From Candidatus Adlerbacteria bacterium (GTDB taxonomy: Bacteria > Patescibacteriota > Minisyncoccia > Phycocordibacterales > SBAW01): DNA of 33,127 nucleotides. A program made the position numbers and the translations under genes. The first letter of the stretch is position 1, and each line of letters starts with the position of its first letter. This document shows positions 25,834-33,127 of the stretch, one piece after another. Below the pieces are notes generated by a model, which was given only the letters and a program-made list of their open reading frames with translations, had not been told where the DNA came from and did not search any database. The stretch spans positions 1-33,127 of the forward strand of contig CAIWUA010000047.1 of the NCBI GenBank assembly GCA_903915735.1, given 5' to 3'.

Positions 25834-26884
25834 AGGCAAAAAAGTGTTTGCCGGCCTCTCCGGCGGGGTAGACTCGGCCGTGTCGGCGGCTTTGCTGCAG
25901 CAGCAGGGCTACGACGTGCACGGCGTGTTTATCCGCATCGCGCTGCCGGGCTACCCGTGCTCGGCCGGTGTCGACAAAATAGACGCCATGCGCGTGGCAG
26001 CGCATCTTAAGATTTCTTTTGTCGAGATAGACATGTCCGAGGAGTATGAAAGGGAGGTGTTTAAAACCAGCATGCGCGAGTTTGCAAAGGGTCGCACCCC
26101 TAACCCCGACGCGCTATGCAATCGCGAGATAAAGTTTGGCCTTTTTTATGAGTGGGCCATGAGTGAGGGCGCCGACTTTGTTGCGACCGGCCACTACGCC
26201 CAGGTTGATAGTCGGACATCCGATGTCCGACTATTGGCCGGGGCAGATGAGAACAAAGATCAAAGCTACTTTTTGTGGATGGTACCCGAAACAAAGCTGG
26301 CCAAGACACTCTTCCCCGTTGGGGGGATAAAAAAGCCCGAGGTCCGCGCGCTGGCTAAAAAGTTTAAGCTGCCCAACGCCGAGCGCAAAGACAGCCAAGG
26401 GTTGTGCTTTTTGGGCGAGGTCTCGATAGACGACATGTTGCATCGAGAGATCGAGCTGGTGCCGGGCGACGTACTCAACGAGGCGGGCGAGGTAGTGGGC
26501 GCCCATGAGGGCGCACAGGCCTACACGCTCGGGCAGCGGCACGGCTTTACTCTTTTTAGCCAAACGCCGGACTCGGTGCCGTACTATGTGATAGAGAAAG
26601 ATGTTGAGTTTAATACTATTACCGTGTCGCCCAACAAATTTCCTACCAATGCCGCCAAGACAGAGGTCTTGCTTACTGAAACTAATTGGATAGGTGAGAT
26701 AAAAAATGGTAATTATTTTGCACGCTATCGGTATCGGCAAGAACTAATACCGGCAATCAAAGAGACTGACAACAAAATTACTTTGCTCAAGCCGCATTAC
26801 GTGCCGCTTGGGCAGTCGCTGGTGCTTTATGAGGGGGAGAGATGCTTGGGCGGTGGTATTATTGACCGCGCTATAATAAAGTAA
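25790..26884 (+). CDS. mnmA: tRNA-specific 2-thiouridylase MnmA with an in-frame palindrome
   Basis: MnmA adds sulfur to U34 of Lys, Glu and Gln tRNAs. The 364 residues show the PP-loop SGGVDS (24-29), the catalytic cysteines C110 (NPDALCNREIKF) and C206 (SQGLCFLGEV), TGHYAQV and the GQRHGF region. The start at 25790 is chosen because TATAGT (25777-25782) lies 7 nt upstream, as for other genes here; a GTG at 25781 or a TTG at 25823 is also possible. A 27-bp palindrome (26208-26234) adds DSRTSDVRLL right after TGHYAQV, in a loop before the conserved DENKDQSYFLW. Confidence 0.95.
   Translation: MRASSPTSANILDTKGKKVFAGLSGGVDSAVSAALLQQQGYDVHGVFIRIALPGYPCSAGVDKIDAMRVAAHLKISFVEIDMSEEYEREVFKTSMREFAKGRTPNPDALCNREIKFGLFYEWAMSEGADFVATGHYAQVDSRTSDVRLLAGADENKDQSYFLWMVPETKLAKTLFPVGGIKKPEVRALAKKFKLPNAERKDSQGLCFLGEVSIDDMLHREIELVPGDVLNEAGEVVGAHEGAQAYTLGQRHGFTLFSQTPDSVPYYVIEKDVEFNTITVSPNKFPTNAAKTEVLLTETNWIGEIKNGNYFARYRYRQELIPAIKETDNKITLLKPHYVPLGQSLVLYEGERCLGGGIIDRAIIK
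26208..26234. repeat. Palindromic in-frame repeat (family A), copy in mnmA
   Basis: A perfect 27-nt palindrome: arms ATAGTCGGACATC and GATGTCCGACTAT around a central C, read as DSRTSDVRLL at residues about 140-149. The outer arms differ from those in atpG but are still fully complementary. Confidence 0.9.
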
Positions 26885-26887
26885 GTC

Positions 26888-27733
26888 ATGTCTATCCTCA
26901 TAGCGAAAGCCGACGGCACCCTAGAGCCTTTTGACGAACGCAAACTGGTCTCGAGTCTTTCGCGCGCCGGTGCCGAGGCCGCCGTTGCTGCACAAATAGC
27001 GCACGACGTGAGTGTTACGCTGCAGCCGGGCACTACCACCGGCGAGATATACCGGCGCGCCTTTGCCCACTTGCGCGAGCACAAGCGCGGCATGGCGGCG
27101 CGCTACAGCCTTAAGCGCGCATTGCTCGACTTTGGTCCGTCCGGATTCCCCTTTGAGTCATATTTGGCTAAGTTGTTCGAGGTCGAGGGGTGGCACACCA
27201 AGGTCGACCAGATAGTGCAGGGGCACTGCGTCGAGCACGAGGTAGACGTCGTCATGACTAAAAAAGACGCCGATAAAGAAAAAACAACCTACGTCGAGGC
27301 AAAATTTCATAACACGGCCGGCTTTAAAACCGATCTTAAAACCGTCTTGTATGTGCAGGCGCGCATAGAGGACATTGCCGCCAACTATCCCAAAGACCCT
27401 ACGCGTACCCGGGGCATGGTCGTCACCAACACCAAATTTACCGCGCCGGCGGTGCAGTATGCCGAGTGTCGCGGGCTCGAGTTGTTGAGTTGGGAGTATC
27501 CGCGCACCAATAACCTGCACGACCGTATCGAGGCGGCCAAGCTCTACCCGGTGACGGCGCTTACCAGTTTGAGTAAACGCGACAAGACCAATTTGCTTTC
27601 GCAGCGGTTGGTGTTGTGTAATACTCTTCCGCAAGAGACGCGGGCTCTGGCGACGGCCGGCATAACCGGTAAAAAAGCCGACGCCGTGCTCGAGGAGGTG
27701 GGGTCATTGTGTATACCCGGCACCGCCGTATAA
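26888..27733 (+). CDS. ATP-cone plus Mrr-like restriction endonuclease-fold protein
   Basis: The 281 residues combine an N-terminal ATP-cone (about 1-85: KADGTLEPFDERKLVSSL, TTGEIYRRAFAHLRE, RYSLKRAL) with a PD-(D/E)xK nuclease domain of Mrr type (FESYLAKLFEVEGW, HEVDVV near 117, YVEAKFH near 135). ATP-cones are nucleotide sensors best known from ribonucleotide reductases and NrdR, so activity may be nucleotide-controlled. The combination occurs in many bacteria without a settled role; host DNA repair or defence are both possible. A perfect TATAAT (26872-26877) ends 10 nt before the ATG. Confidence 0.87.
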   Translation: MSILIAKADGTLEPFDERKLVSSLSRAGAEAAVAAQIAHDVSVTLQPGTTTGEIYRRAFAHLREHKRGMAARYSLKRALLDFGPSGFPFESYLAKLFEVEGWHTKVDQIVQGHCVEHEVDVVMTKKDADKEKTTYVEAKFHNTAGFKTDLKTVLYVQARIEDIAANYPKDPTRTRGMVVTNTKFTAPAVQYAECRGLELLSWEYPRTNNLHDRIEAAKLYPVTALTSLSKRDKTNLLSQRLVLCNTLPQETRALATAGITGKKADAVLEEVGSLCIPGTAV

Positions 27734-27743
27734 TAGGGGCATT

Positions 27744-28352
27744 ATGAATACAAACAACGATAATAATAAGCAGACAGGACTTAGTTGGTCGGCACCACAA
27801 AACACACCCAAACCTTTTATGCCGCCGGTAAAACCTGCCGTTGTGCCAGTGACGGTTAAAAGCAACACTAATAATAACGCTGCAAAAATAGTCGGTTGGC
27901 TCGCTGTCGGTGTAGTCGCAGGTGTAGTTATTGCGTGGGGTGCAACATTGCTCTTTAAGCACGGTAACCAAACTCCGGTTAATAGTGCGGTACAAAATGC
28001 CACGTCCACAGCAGCAACCAACACTACATCCAACACCACTTCGACATTAATTGTCCCGACGCCGCAAAAGGCAGGACTCTCGGTCACGATAGAAAATGCG
28101 TCGGTGTCCGCGCCGACCTGGGTCGTAGTGTATGAGAGTCTTGATGGCAAACCGGGCAATGTGCTTGGTGCGGCTATCTTTAGTGCCGATCATAGCTCGG
28201 GCACGGTAGACCTTTTGCGCGGTACTATGGCAGGACAGACCTACTTTGTTACCGAGCAGAGCGACAACGGCGATCGCAGGTTTTCGCTTAAGGACGACAC
28301 GCTCGTTACGGTAGATAGTCAGCCGGTATGGGTCAGCTTTACTGCTAATTAA
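27744..28352 (+). CDS. Single-pass membrane protein with outer DUF7282-like domain
   Basis: The 202 residues comprise a disordered Asn/Pro-rich cytoplasmic head, one membrane helix (about 48-71), a Thr/Ser/Asn-rich linker and an outer beta domain with SAPTWVVVYESLDGKPGNVLG and YFVTEQSDNGDRRFSLKDD, which resembles the DUF7282 surface domain. The linker looks like a stalk. TATAAT at 27729-27734 is 9 nt before the ATG. Function unknown, surface-exposed. Confidence 0.8.
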   Translation: MNTNNDNNKQTGLSWSAPQNTPKPFMPPVKPAVVPVTVKSNTNNNAAKIVGWLAVGVVAGVVIAWGATLLFKHGNQTPVNSAVQNATSTAATNTTSNTTSTLIVPTPQKAGLSVTIENASVSAPTWVVVYESLDGKPGNVLGAAIFSADHSSGTVDLLRGTMAGQTYFVTEQSDNGDRRFSLKDDTLVTVDSQPVWVSFTAN

Positions 28353-28361
28353 TTAAAAAAT

Positions 28362-28835
28362 ATGCATCCAATACTCCAGTCAGAGGTAGTGCTTGAGCTT
28401 ATTGTCGCAACCGTGCTCGGCGCTGTGCTCGGGTTTGAGCGCTCGCTTGCAGGCAAACACGCCGGCATGCGCACCTATGCGCTGGTGTCGATGGGGTCGT
28501 GCCTGTTTACCGTCGCGGGGACATTGGCTGCGTTTGAGTTGTCGATATTTTCGGCCATCAATCCGCTGCTCATCGCCTCATCGGTGGTGGTCGGCATCGG
28601 CTTTATCGGTGCAGGGCTCTCGGCTACGCACGGCGAGGGCAACAACCATGCCGAGCTTACTACCGCCTCGGGTATCTGGGTCGCAGCGGGCATTGGTATG
28701 GCGGTTGCGTTTGGTTTTTACAGCATCGCAATCGCAGCCACCCTGCTTGGGCTGCTTACCTTTTCTCTCTTGGCAAACGTCGAACGTCGTTTGCGGCTCC
28801 GTTTTGGCGCAAAATATACCGAGAACAATAATTAA
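28362..28835 (+). CDS. MgtC/SapB family membrane protein
   Basis: The 157 residues show the MgtC signature: LGAVLGFERSLAGKHAGMRT near 20-38, LVSMGSCLFTV, and the helix IASSVVVGIGFIGAGL followed by LTTASGIWVAAGIGMA. Four to five helices. MgtC proteins support growth at low magnesium and can modulate the F-type ATP synthase in Salmonella; a similar link to the atp operon here is only speculation. It lacks the C-terminal ACT-like domain of MgtC proper, so it is of the shorter SapB type. Confidence 0.9.
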   Translation: MHPILQSEVVLELIVATVLGAVLGFERSLAGKHAGMRTYALVSMGSCLFTVAGTLAAFELSIFSAINPLLIASSVVVGIGFIGAGLSATHGEGNNHAELTTASGIWVAAGIGMAVAFGFYSIAIAATLLGLLTFSLLANVERRLRLRFGAKYTENNN

Positions 28836-28849
28836 GGTAGAATGGCTCT

Positions 28850-28888
28850 ATGAGCCCCGTTGGAGGAGCTCTCCAACAAAATGAGTAA
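28850..28888 (+). CDS. Possible 12-aa leader peptide overlapping the nuclease start
   Basis: TAGAAT (28838-28843) is 6 nt before an ATG at 28850 that opens a frame MSPVGGALQQNE, ending at a TAA that overlaps the start of the 28881 gene. A 7-bp hairpin GTTGGAG/CTCCAAC (28859-28877) lies inside it. This fits a leaderless mini-cistron coupled to the nuclease gene, but the evidence is only positional. Confidence 0.3.
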   Translation: MSPVGGALQQNE

Positions 28889-29747
28889 GTTCTACAAGCC
28901 CAACCGTAACCCCGACTACAGCTACGGGGGGCCTCGCTGGACGCTGTCTCGCTCTAAAATTGACCTCTTTATGGAGTGTCAACGGTGCTTTTACCTCGAC
29001 AACAAGCTTGGGGTGGCGCGGCCGCCCGGCTATCCGTTTAACCTCAACTCGGCGGTCGACGCGCTGCTAAAAAAAGAGCTCGACACCCACCGTGCGCAGG
29101 GCACACAGCACCCGCTTGCTAAGCAGTATGGGCTCGACGCTATCCCGCTTAACCATGAGCGCATGGATGAGTGGCGCGATGCGCTTAAGCGGGGAGTCAA
29201 GACGGTGCACCAAGCAACCGGGCTTACGGTGCGCGGCGGTGTCGACGACATTTGGATCAACAAAGACGGCGAGCTTATCGTCATCGACTACAAAGCCACC
29301 AGCAAAGACGCCAAAATAGAGTCACTTGACGAAGAGTGGCACCGCGGCTACAAGCGTCAGCTCGAGGTGTATCAGTGGTTGTTGCGCCAAAACGGGTTTA
29401 AAGTGTCCGACACGGGGTATTGGTTTTATGCCAATGCCACCAAAGACCGCGAGGCGTTTGACGGCAGGCTCGATTTTGAGTTAACGTTGGTGCCCTACAC
29501 CGGCTCGACCGACTGGGTCGATGGCGCCCTGATGCAATTAAAGGCTTGTTTAGACAGCGACACATTGCCCGCCTCCGGCACCGACTGCGACTATTGCCGC
29601 TATCGCGAGGCCGCCGGCAAGGCACTGCTGCCGTTTGGCTCGCGCTCGACACCTGCTGCAGAGTCTGCACCCGGCATCTTGCCCGGCAAAAAAATTGCGC
29701 ATGAAAAAGAAAAGGCAACCGACAACCCGACCGCGCACCTCTTTTAA
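28881..29747 (+). CDS. PD-(D/E)XK nuclease, RecB/Cas4-like
   Basis: The 288 residues begin SKFYKPNRNPDYSYGG and RWTLSRSKIDLFMECQRCFYL, typical of RecB-family nuclease domains (SxSxIxxFxxCxxxFxL). The active site is GGVDD near 120 and ELIVIDYKAT with D136 and K138. Cysteines at both ends (ECQRC and CDYCRYR) could hold an iron-sulfur cluster as in Cas4 and AddB. No cas genes or CRISPR array are in the window, so a repair role is more likely. A TTG at 28860 is an alternative start. Confidence 0.87.
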   Translation: MSKFYKPNRNPDYSYGGPRWTLSRSKIDLFMECQRCFYLDNKLGVARPPGYPFNLNSAVDALLKKELDTHRAQGTQHPLAKQYGLDAIPLNHERMDEWRDALKRGVKTVHQATGLTVRGGVDDIWINKDGELIVIDYKATSKDAKIESLDEEWHRGYKRQLEVYQWLLRQNGFKVSDTGYWFYANATKDREAFDGRLDFELTLVPYTGSTDWVDGALMQLKACLDSDTLPASGTDCDYCRYREAAGKALLPFGSRSTPAAESAPGILPGKKIAHEKEKATDNPTAHLF

Positions 29748-30003
29748 ATCGTTTAGCGAGCGAGTGTGTTTGGTCGTGGCTAAAATCCCCAAGGGCAAAA
29801 CATTGTCATACAAACAGGTGGCGGCCAAAGCCGGCAACGCCAAAGCGGCGCGCGCCGTCGGTACGATCATGGCACACAACTACAACCCTAAGATCCCGTG
29901 CCACCGCGTCGTGCGCTCAGACGGCGGGGTAGGCGACTACAACCGCGGCGGCCCCATGCGTAAAATGGAACTGCTGATGGAGGAGGCTTACAGTTTGCGG
30001 TAA
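29701..30003 (+). CDS. MGMT-family DNA-alkylation repair protein, single domain
   Basis: A 100-residue protein made of only the DNA-binding/active-site domain of O6-alkylguanine-DNA alkyltransferase: VCLVVAKIPKGKTLSYKQVA, the arginine-finger helix ARAVGTIMAHN, and IPCHRVVRSDGGVGDYNRGG with the acceptor cysteine in PCHRV. Since the cysteine is present, it may be a true transferase rather than an ATL protein (which has Trp or Ala there). It starts inside the preceding nuclease gene (47-bp overlap); a longer frame upstream is not needed. Confidence 0.9.
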   Translation: MKKKRQPTTRPRTSFKSFSERVCLVVAKIPKGKTLSYKQVAAKAGNAKAARAVGTIMAHNYNPKIPCHRVVRSDGGVGDYNRGGPMRKMELLMEEAYSLR

Positions 30004-30012
30004 TATACGCAC

Positions 30013-30504
30013 ATGGACAACACTTTTTTGCACGAGGTTGCTATTACCGCCATTATTATCAAAGATGGCAAATATTTAATTACCCGCCGCTCGCCGAACA
30101 AAAAGCGCTTCCCGGGCATGTGGACGGTCCCCGGCGGTCGGCTCGAGGCCAAAGACTATTTAGCTCTGCCAAAAGATACCGAATTTTATTGGTACAACGT
30201 ACTTGAACGCGTTTTAGAGCGCGAGGTCAAAGAAGAGGTAGGTCTTACCATCAAAAACGTGCAGTACCTCACAAGTCTTGCGACCGTACATAAAGACGGC
30301 AGCCCCTCTATCGTGATCTCGTGCGTGGCAGACTATGACAGTGGCGAGGTGACGCTGCAAAAAGAAGAGACGGATGATTTTGCTTGGGTCACTACTGAAG
30401 AGTCAAAGCAATACCAACTCTTAGACGGTATCTTTGAGGAATTTGTGCAGATAGACAAGTTGAAGAAAACTGGTATTAAACCTCTATGGGAACGGGCGAA
30501 ATAA
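30013..30504 (+). CDS. Nudix hydrolase with a lengthened Nudix box
   Basis: The 163 residues contain a strand VAITAIIIKDGKYLITRRS, WTVPGGRLEA, and the catalytic helix REVKEEVGL. Between GGRLEA and the REVKEEVGL helix lie about 25 residues with an aromatic run (TEFYWYNVLERVLE), some 14 more than the classical GX5EX7REUXEEXGU spacing. A house-cleaning role on oxidised or non-canonical nucleotides is likely given neighbours MGMT-like and ung. TAATAT (30001-30006) is 6 nt before the ATG. Confidence 0.88.
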   Translation: MDNTFLHEVAITAIIIKDGKYLITRRSPNKKRFPGMWTVPGGRLEAKDYLALPKDTEFYWYNVLERVLEREVKEEVGLTIKNVQYLTSLATVHKDGSPSIVISCVADYDSGEVTLQKEETDDFAWVTTEESKQYQLLDGIFEEFVQIDKLKKTGIKPLWERAK

Positions 30505-31169
30505 AACTCGAAGCTTCGTGGAAGGCGGCTTTGGCGGAGGAGTTTGGCAAAGAGTATTTTAAAAATCTTTCTGACTTTGTCCGTGGCGAATACACACACG
30601 GAGTAGTCTACCCGCCGCCCAAAAATATTTTTAGGGCTTTTGATTTGTGTCCGTTCGATAAAGTAAAAGTTGTGATACTCGGCCAAGATCCGTACCACGG
30701 CCCGGGCCAAGCCAACGGCCTCTGCTTTGCGGTGGGTGAGGGAGTTGCCCTGCCGCCGTCACTACAAAACATATACAAAGAACTCGCAGCAGAAACGGGC
30801 GCGCCCTTCGAAGCCTTGGCGAAGAAGGGGGACTTGGAACGCTGGGCTAAGCAGGGAGTGTTGCTTTTAAATGCAACGCTTACCGTGTCGGCCAAGAGCC
30901 CCGGCTCGCATCAAAAAAAGGGGTGGGAGGAGTTTACCGACGCGGCTATTAAAGCGCTGTCAGAGCAAAAAGAGCATCTGGTGTTTATTTTGTGGGGCAA
31001 CTATGCGCGGCAAAAAGGCGCACACATAGACCGCGCCAAACATTGTGTTATCGAGTCGCCGCATCCGTCGCCCTTTTCGGCCTACTCGGGCTTCTTCGGC
31101 TCAAAACCCTTTAGCAAAACCAACGCGTATTTAAAAAAGACGGGCCAAAAACCAATCGATTGGCTTTAG
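30486..31169 (+). CDS. ung: Uracil-DNA glycosylase with an in-frame hairpin repeat
   Basis: Ung removes uracil from DNA. The 227 residues show the catalytic GQDPYHGPGQANGLCFAV, WAKQGVLLLNATLTV and the HPSPFSAYSGFFG loop followed by FSKTNAYL. Length is normal. A family B repeat (30804-30829) encodes PFEALAKKG at residues 107-115 in the loop just before DLERWAKQGVLLLN. It overlaps the Nudix gene by 19 bp, and its stop directly abuts that of the convergent peptidase gene. Confidence 0.96.
   Translation: MGTGEIKLEASWKAALAEEFGKEYFKNLSDFVRGEYTHGVVYPPPKNIFRAFDLCPFDKVKVVILGQDPYHGPGQANGLCFAVGEGVALPPSLQNIYKELAAETGAPFEALAKKGDLERWAKQGVLLLNATLTVSAKSPGSHQKKGWEEFTDAAIKALSEQKEHLVFILWGNYARQKGAHIDRAKHCVIESPHPSPFSAYSGFFGSKPFSKTNAYLKKTGQKPIDWL
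30804..30829 (+). repeat. Hairpin-forming in-frame repeat (family B), copy in ung
   Basis: The best copy: outer arms CCCTTC/GAAGGG (6 bp perfect), bubble GAA/GAA, inner stem GCC/GGC and TT loop. Bases 30809-30829 are identical to 819-839 in uvrC, and both are read in the same frame. Confidence 0.82.
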
Positions 31170-33122
31170 TTACCAAATTTCGGCGCGGGTTTTGGGGTCG
31201 CGATAGAGCTTGTCGCCTTTTTTAAGATTGAAGGCTTTATAAAACGGCTCAAAGTTAGAGAGCGGGCCGTTGATGCGCCACACGGGGTTTGCGTGTGGGT
31301 CGGTAAGTGCGAGCAACTTTTTAATCTCAGGACGAGATGTTTCTTGTTCTGCCTGTGCAAAGCCGAAGAAAAACCGCTGTTCGGGCGAAAGGCCGGCAAT
31401 AGTTTTTCGCTCATGCTTGGCAAGATAGCGTTGGTAAGCCTCGTAGCCGATTACCAGCCCGCCCATGTCGGCGATATTTTCGCCCAAGGTCAACTGGCCG
31501 TTGAGCTTGACGCCCGGCTCGACCTCAAACGTGTTGGCTTGCGCGACAAAGCGTTTGGCCTTGAGCATGAACCGTTTGCGGTCCGCGGCAGTCCACCAAC
31601 TTTTCATGTTGCCTTTGCCGTCAAACTTTGAGCCCTGGTCGTCAAAGCCGTGGGTTATTTCGTGACCAATCACCGCGCCAATGGCTGCATAGTTAACGGC
31701 CGCATCGGCCTTAGGGTCAAAAAAGGGCCATTGCAGTATTGCCGCGGGGAAGACAATTTCGTTCATGTTAAAGCTGCAGTAGGCGTTGACGGTTTGCGGC
31801 GTCATGAGCCACTCGTTGCGGTCGATAGGCTTGCGCAGTTTGGCCATCTGCTTGCGGTGGTGCCACTCCTCGGCGCGCAGCATGTTGCCAAAGTGGTCGT
31901 CGGGATTCAGCACAAGCCCGCGGTACTGCTCCCACTTGTCGGGGTAGGCTATTTTGCGATTCATGGCGTGCAGCTTGAGTATCGCCTTGCGCTTGGTTGC
32001 TGCCGACATCCAGTCGAGCTGCTTGATGCGCGCTTCGTACGCGTCAAAAAGATCGGTGACCAGCGCGCCCATGGCGCGCTTAGACTCGGCGGGGAAGTAG
32101 CGCTCGACATACAGCTTACCGAGCGCCTCGCCCACAGCGCCGGTTGCCCCAAGCGCGCGGCGCCACAGCGGGCGCATCTTTTTTTGGCCGGTCAGCACCT
32201 GGTTGTACGAAAAGTTTTCTTTAATAAACCGCTCCGACAGTAAACCCGACAGGTCGCTTATCACATGCCACTCCATATACAACTTCCAATCCTCGAGCGG
32301 GATGGTTTTGATCATCGCGCTCACCGCTTTAAAAAAGTCTGGTTGCCCGACCACCAGCTCTTTAATACCGGCGGCGTGGGTGTGTGCCGCATACTGTGCC
32401 CACTTAATCTCGGGCGCGAGCTTTTGGAGTTGGGCGAGCGTGTATTTGTGATAGACCTTTTCGGCGTCGCGGGTGTCCTCTTTGCGCATAGCGGCTTTGG
32501 CCAGCTTGGTCTCTATGCGCATCACGGCAGTTTGCATGGCTGACACTTCTGCGGCGCCAAGCCCTGCAAGCTTAAGCAGCCGGCCCATGTGCGCCACATA
32601 GGCGTCGCGCACGCGCTTTTGCTCGGGCGTATCAAGCAGGTAGTAGTCGCGCTCCGGCATGCCTATCCCGCCTTGCCACAGGTGCAATAAATAGCGCTCG
32701 GAGTTTTTAGCGTCTTGGTCAATAATCGTGCCCCAGCACACCGAGACACCAAGCACATGCAGCTTGGCGATGGTTTTAAGCAACTCGTCTTTGGTGCTGA
32801 TGTCGCGCACCATCAAACGCCAGGGCGCCATCGGGCCGATGCCGAGCTTGTTGCGCGCCGGCAAATCGGCGGCGGCAACATACGCGTCGTGCACCAGCTG
32901 CGCGGGCGAGCCGGGCTTAAACTTTTTTTGCTTCAGCAATTCTTGCACCAACGTGCGCAGCTGGGTGTCTGTTTTATACCGAAGCACGATAAATGCACCC
33001 CAGCGCGACTCCTCGGCCGGTATTTTGACTTTTTTGAGCCAGCCGCCGTTAGCATAATTAAAAAAATCATCCTGCGGCCGCAATTTTTTATCTATATTTT
33101 TTATATCGAAGCCCCAATACAT
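31170..33122 (-). CDS. pepO: M13-family zinc metallopeptidase
   Basis: A 650-residue peptidase of the neprilysin/PepO family. It starts with GFDIKNIDKKLRPQDDFFNYANGGWL, contains NAYCSFNMNEIVFPAAIL, the zinc motif VIGHEITHGFDD and the third-ligand motif ENIADMGG, and ends near FKAFNLKKGDKLY as in the family. No signal peptide is seen, so it should be cytoplasmic and act on oligopeptides. The ATG lies 5 bases from the window edge; a longer N terminus cannot be ruled out. Its stop is immediately next to the ung stop with no intergenic base. Confidence 0.95.
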   Translation of the reverse strand: MYWGFDIKNIDKKLRPQDDFFNYANGGWLKKVKIPAEESRWGAFIVLRYKTDTQLRTLVQELLKQKKFKPGSPAQLVHDAYVAAADLPARNKLGIGPMAPWRLMVRDISTKDELLKTIAKLHVLGVSVCWGTIIDQDAKNSERYLLHLWQGGIGMPERDYYLLDTPEQKRVRDAYVAHMGRLLKLAGLGAAEVSAMQTAVMRIETKLAKAAMRKEDTRDAEKVYHKYTLAQLQKLAPEIKWAQYAAHTHAAGIKELVVGQPDFFKAVSAMIKTIPLEDWKLYMEWHVISDLSGLLSERFIKENFSYNQVLTGQKKMRPLWRRALGATGAVGEALGKLYVERYFPAESKRAMGALVTDLFDAYEARIKQLDWMSAATKRKAILKLHAMNRKIAYPDKWEQYRGLVLNPDDHFGNMLRAEEWHHRKQMAKLRKPIDRNEWLMTPQTVNAYCSFNMNEIVFPAAILQWPFFDPKADAAVNYAAIGAVIGHEITHGFDDQGSKFDGKGNMKSWWTAADRKRFMLKAKRFVAQANTFEVEPGVKLNGQLTLGENIADMGGLVIGYEAYQRYLAKHERKTIAGLSPEQRFFFGFAQAEQETSRPEIKKLLALTDPHANPVWRINGPLSNFEPFYKAFNLKKGDKLYRDPKTRAEIW

Positions 33123-33127
33123 GTGTG

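Overview
The window looks like a piece of a small-genome bacterium of the Patescibacteria (Candidate Phyla Radiation), probably Parcubacteria-like, with roughly 50 to 55 percent GC and the standard genetic code (TAA, TAG and TGA all end genes). The lineage call is inference. It rests on trimmed core proteins (UvrC 417 aa, YchF 316 aa, LeuRS 761 aa, ATP synthase delta 79 aa and epsilon 78 aa, CydB 263 aa), tight gene packing with 1 to 50 base overlaps, and several membrane proteins of a type common in that radiation.

Layout. 1-2807: end of uvrA, then uvrC, ddl and a pterin carbinolamine dehydratase. 2812-4316: tRNA-Ala(UGC), an orphan membrane protein, tRNA-Val(CAC), a 53-aa zinc-ribbon gene not usually called because of its size, tRNA-Pro(CGG) and tRNA-Ala(CGC). 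4320-6418: cydAB, a cytochrome bd oxidase, on the minus strand. 6446-7990: two membrane-linked hypotheticals and a small kinase-like protein. 8042-13856: complete F-type ATP synthase operon in the order a-c-b-delta-alpha-gamma-beta-epsilon. 13891-18631: tRNA-Ala(GGC), several orphan genes, a proline-rich membrane protein, a flavodoxin-fold oxidoreductase and ychF. 18693-26884: a membrane protein, leuS, a sigma-region-4/winged-helix regulator, membrane proteins, mltG and mnmA. 26888-31169: an ATP-cone/Mrr-like nuclease, a secreted domain protein, an MgtC-like protein, and an overlapping run of DNA-repair or sanitation genes (RecB-like nuclease, MGMT-like, Nudix, ung). 31170-33122: an M13 metallopeptidase on the minus strand.

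The most unusual signal is three families of short repeats (19-32 bp) found only inside conserved protein-coding genes and always in frame. Family A is a palindrome around GGACATC/GATGTCC, read as TSDV, in uvrC, atpG, leuS (two tandem copies) and mnmA. Family B is a 26-nt hairpin with compensating base changes, read as P-x-x-ALAK-(K/E)-G, in uvrC, ung and a proline-rich membrane protein. Family C is a 32-nt A+T-rich element present in opposite orientations in uvrC and leuS. uvrC carries all three. They sit in predicted loops or linkers and resemble, in principle, the Rickettsia palindromic elements.

A second pattern separates two gene classes. Most core genes lack a Shine-Dalgarno sequence and have a TATAAT-like box only 5 to 10 nt before the start codon, as expected for leaderless mRNAs. 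Six orphan genes instead have a leader, a clear Shine-Dalgarno sequence and their own intrinsic terminator, and most also a recognisable promoter.

Physiologically, the cytochrome bd oxidase and a proton-type ATP synthase suggest oxygen use or oxygen scavenging, while ddl and mltG indicate peptidoglycan synthesis.
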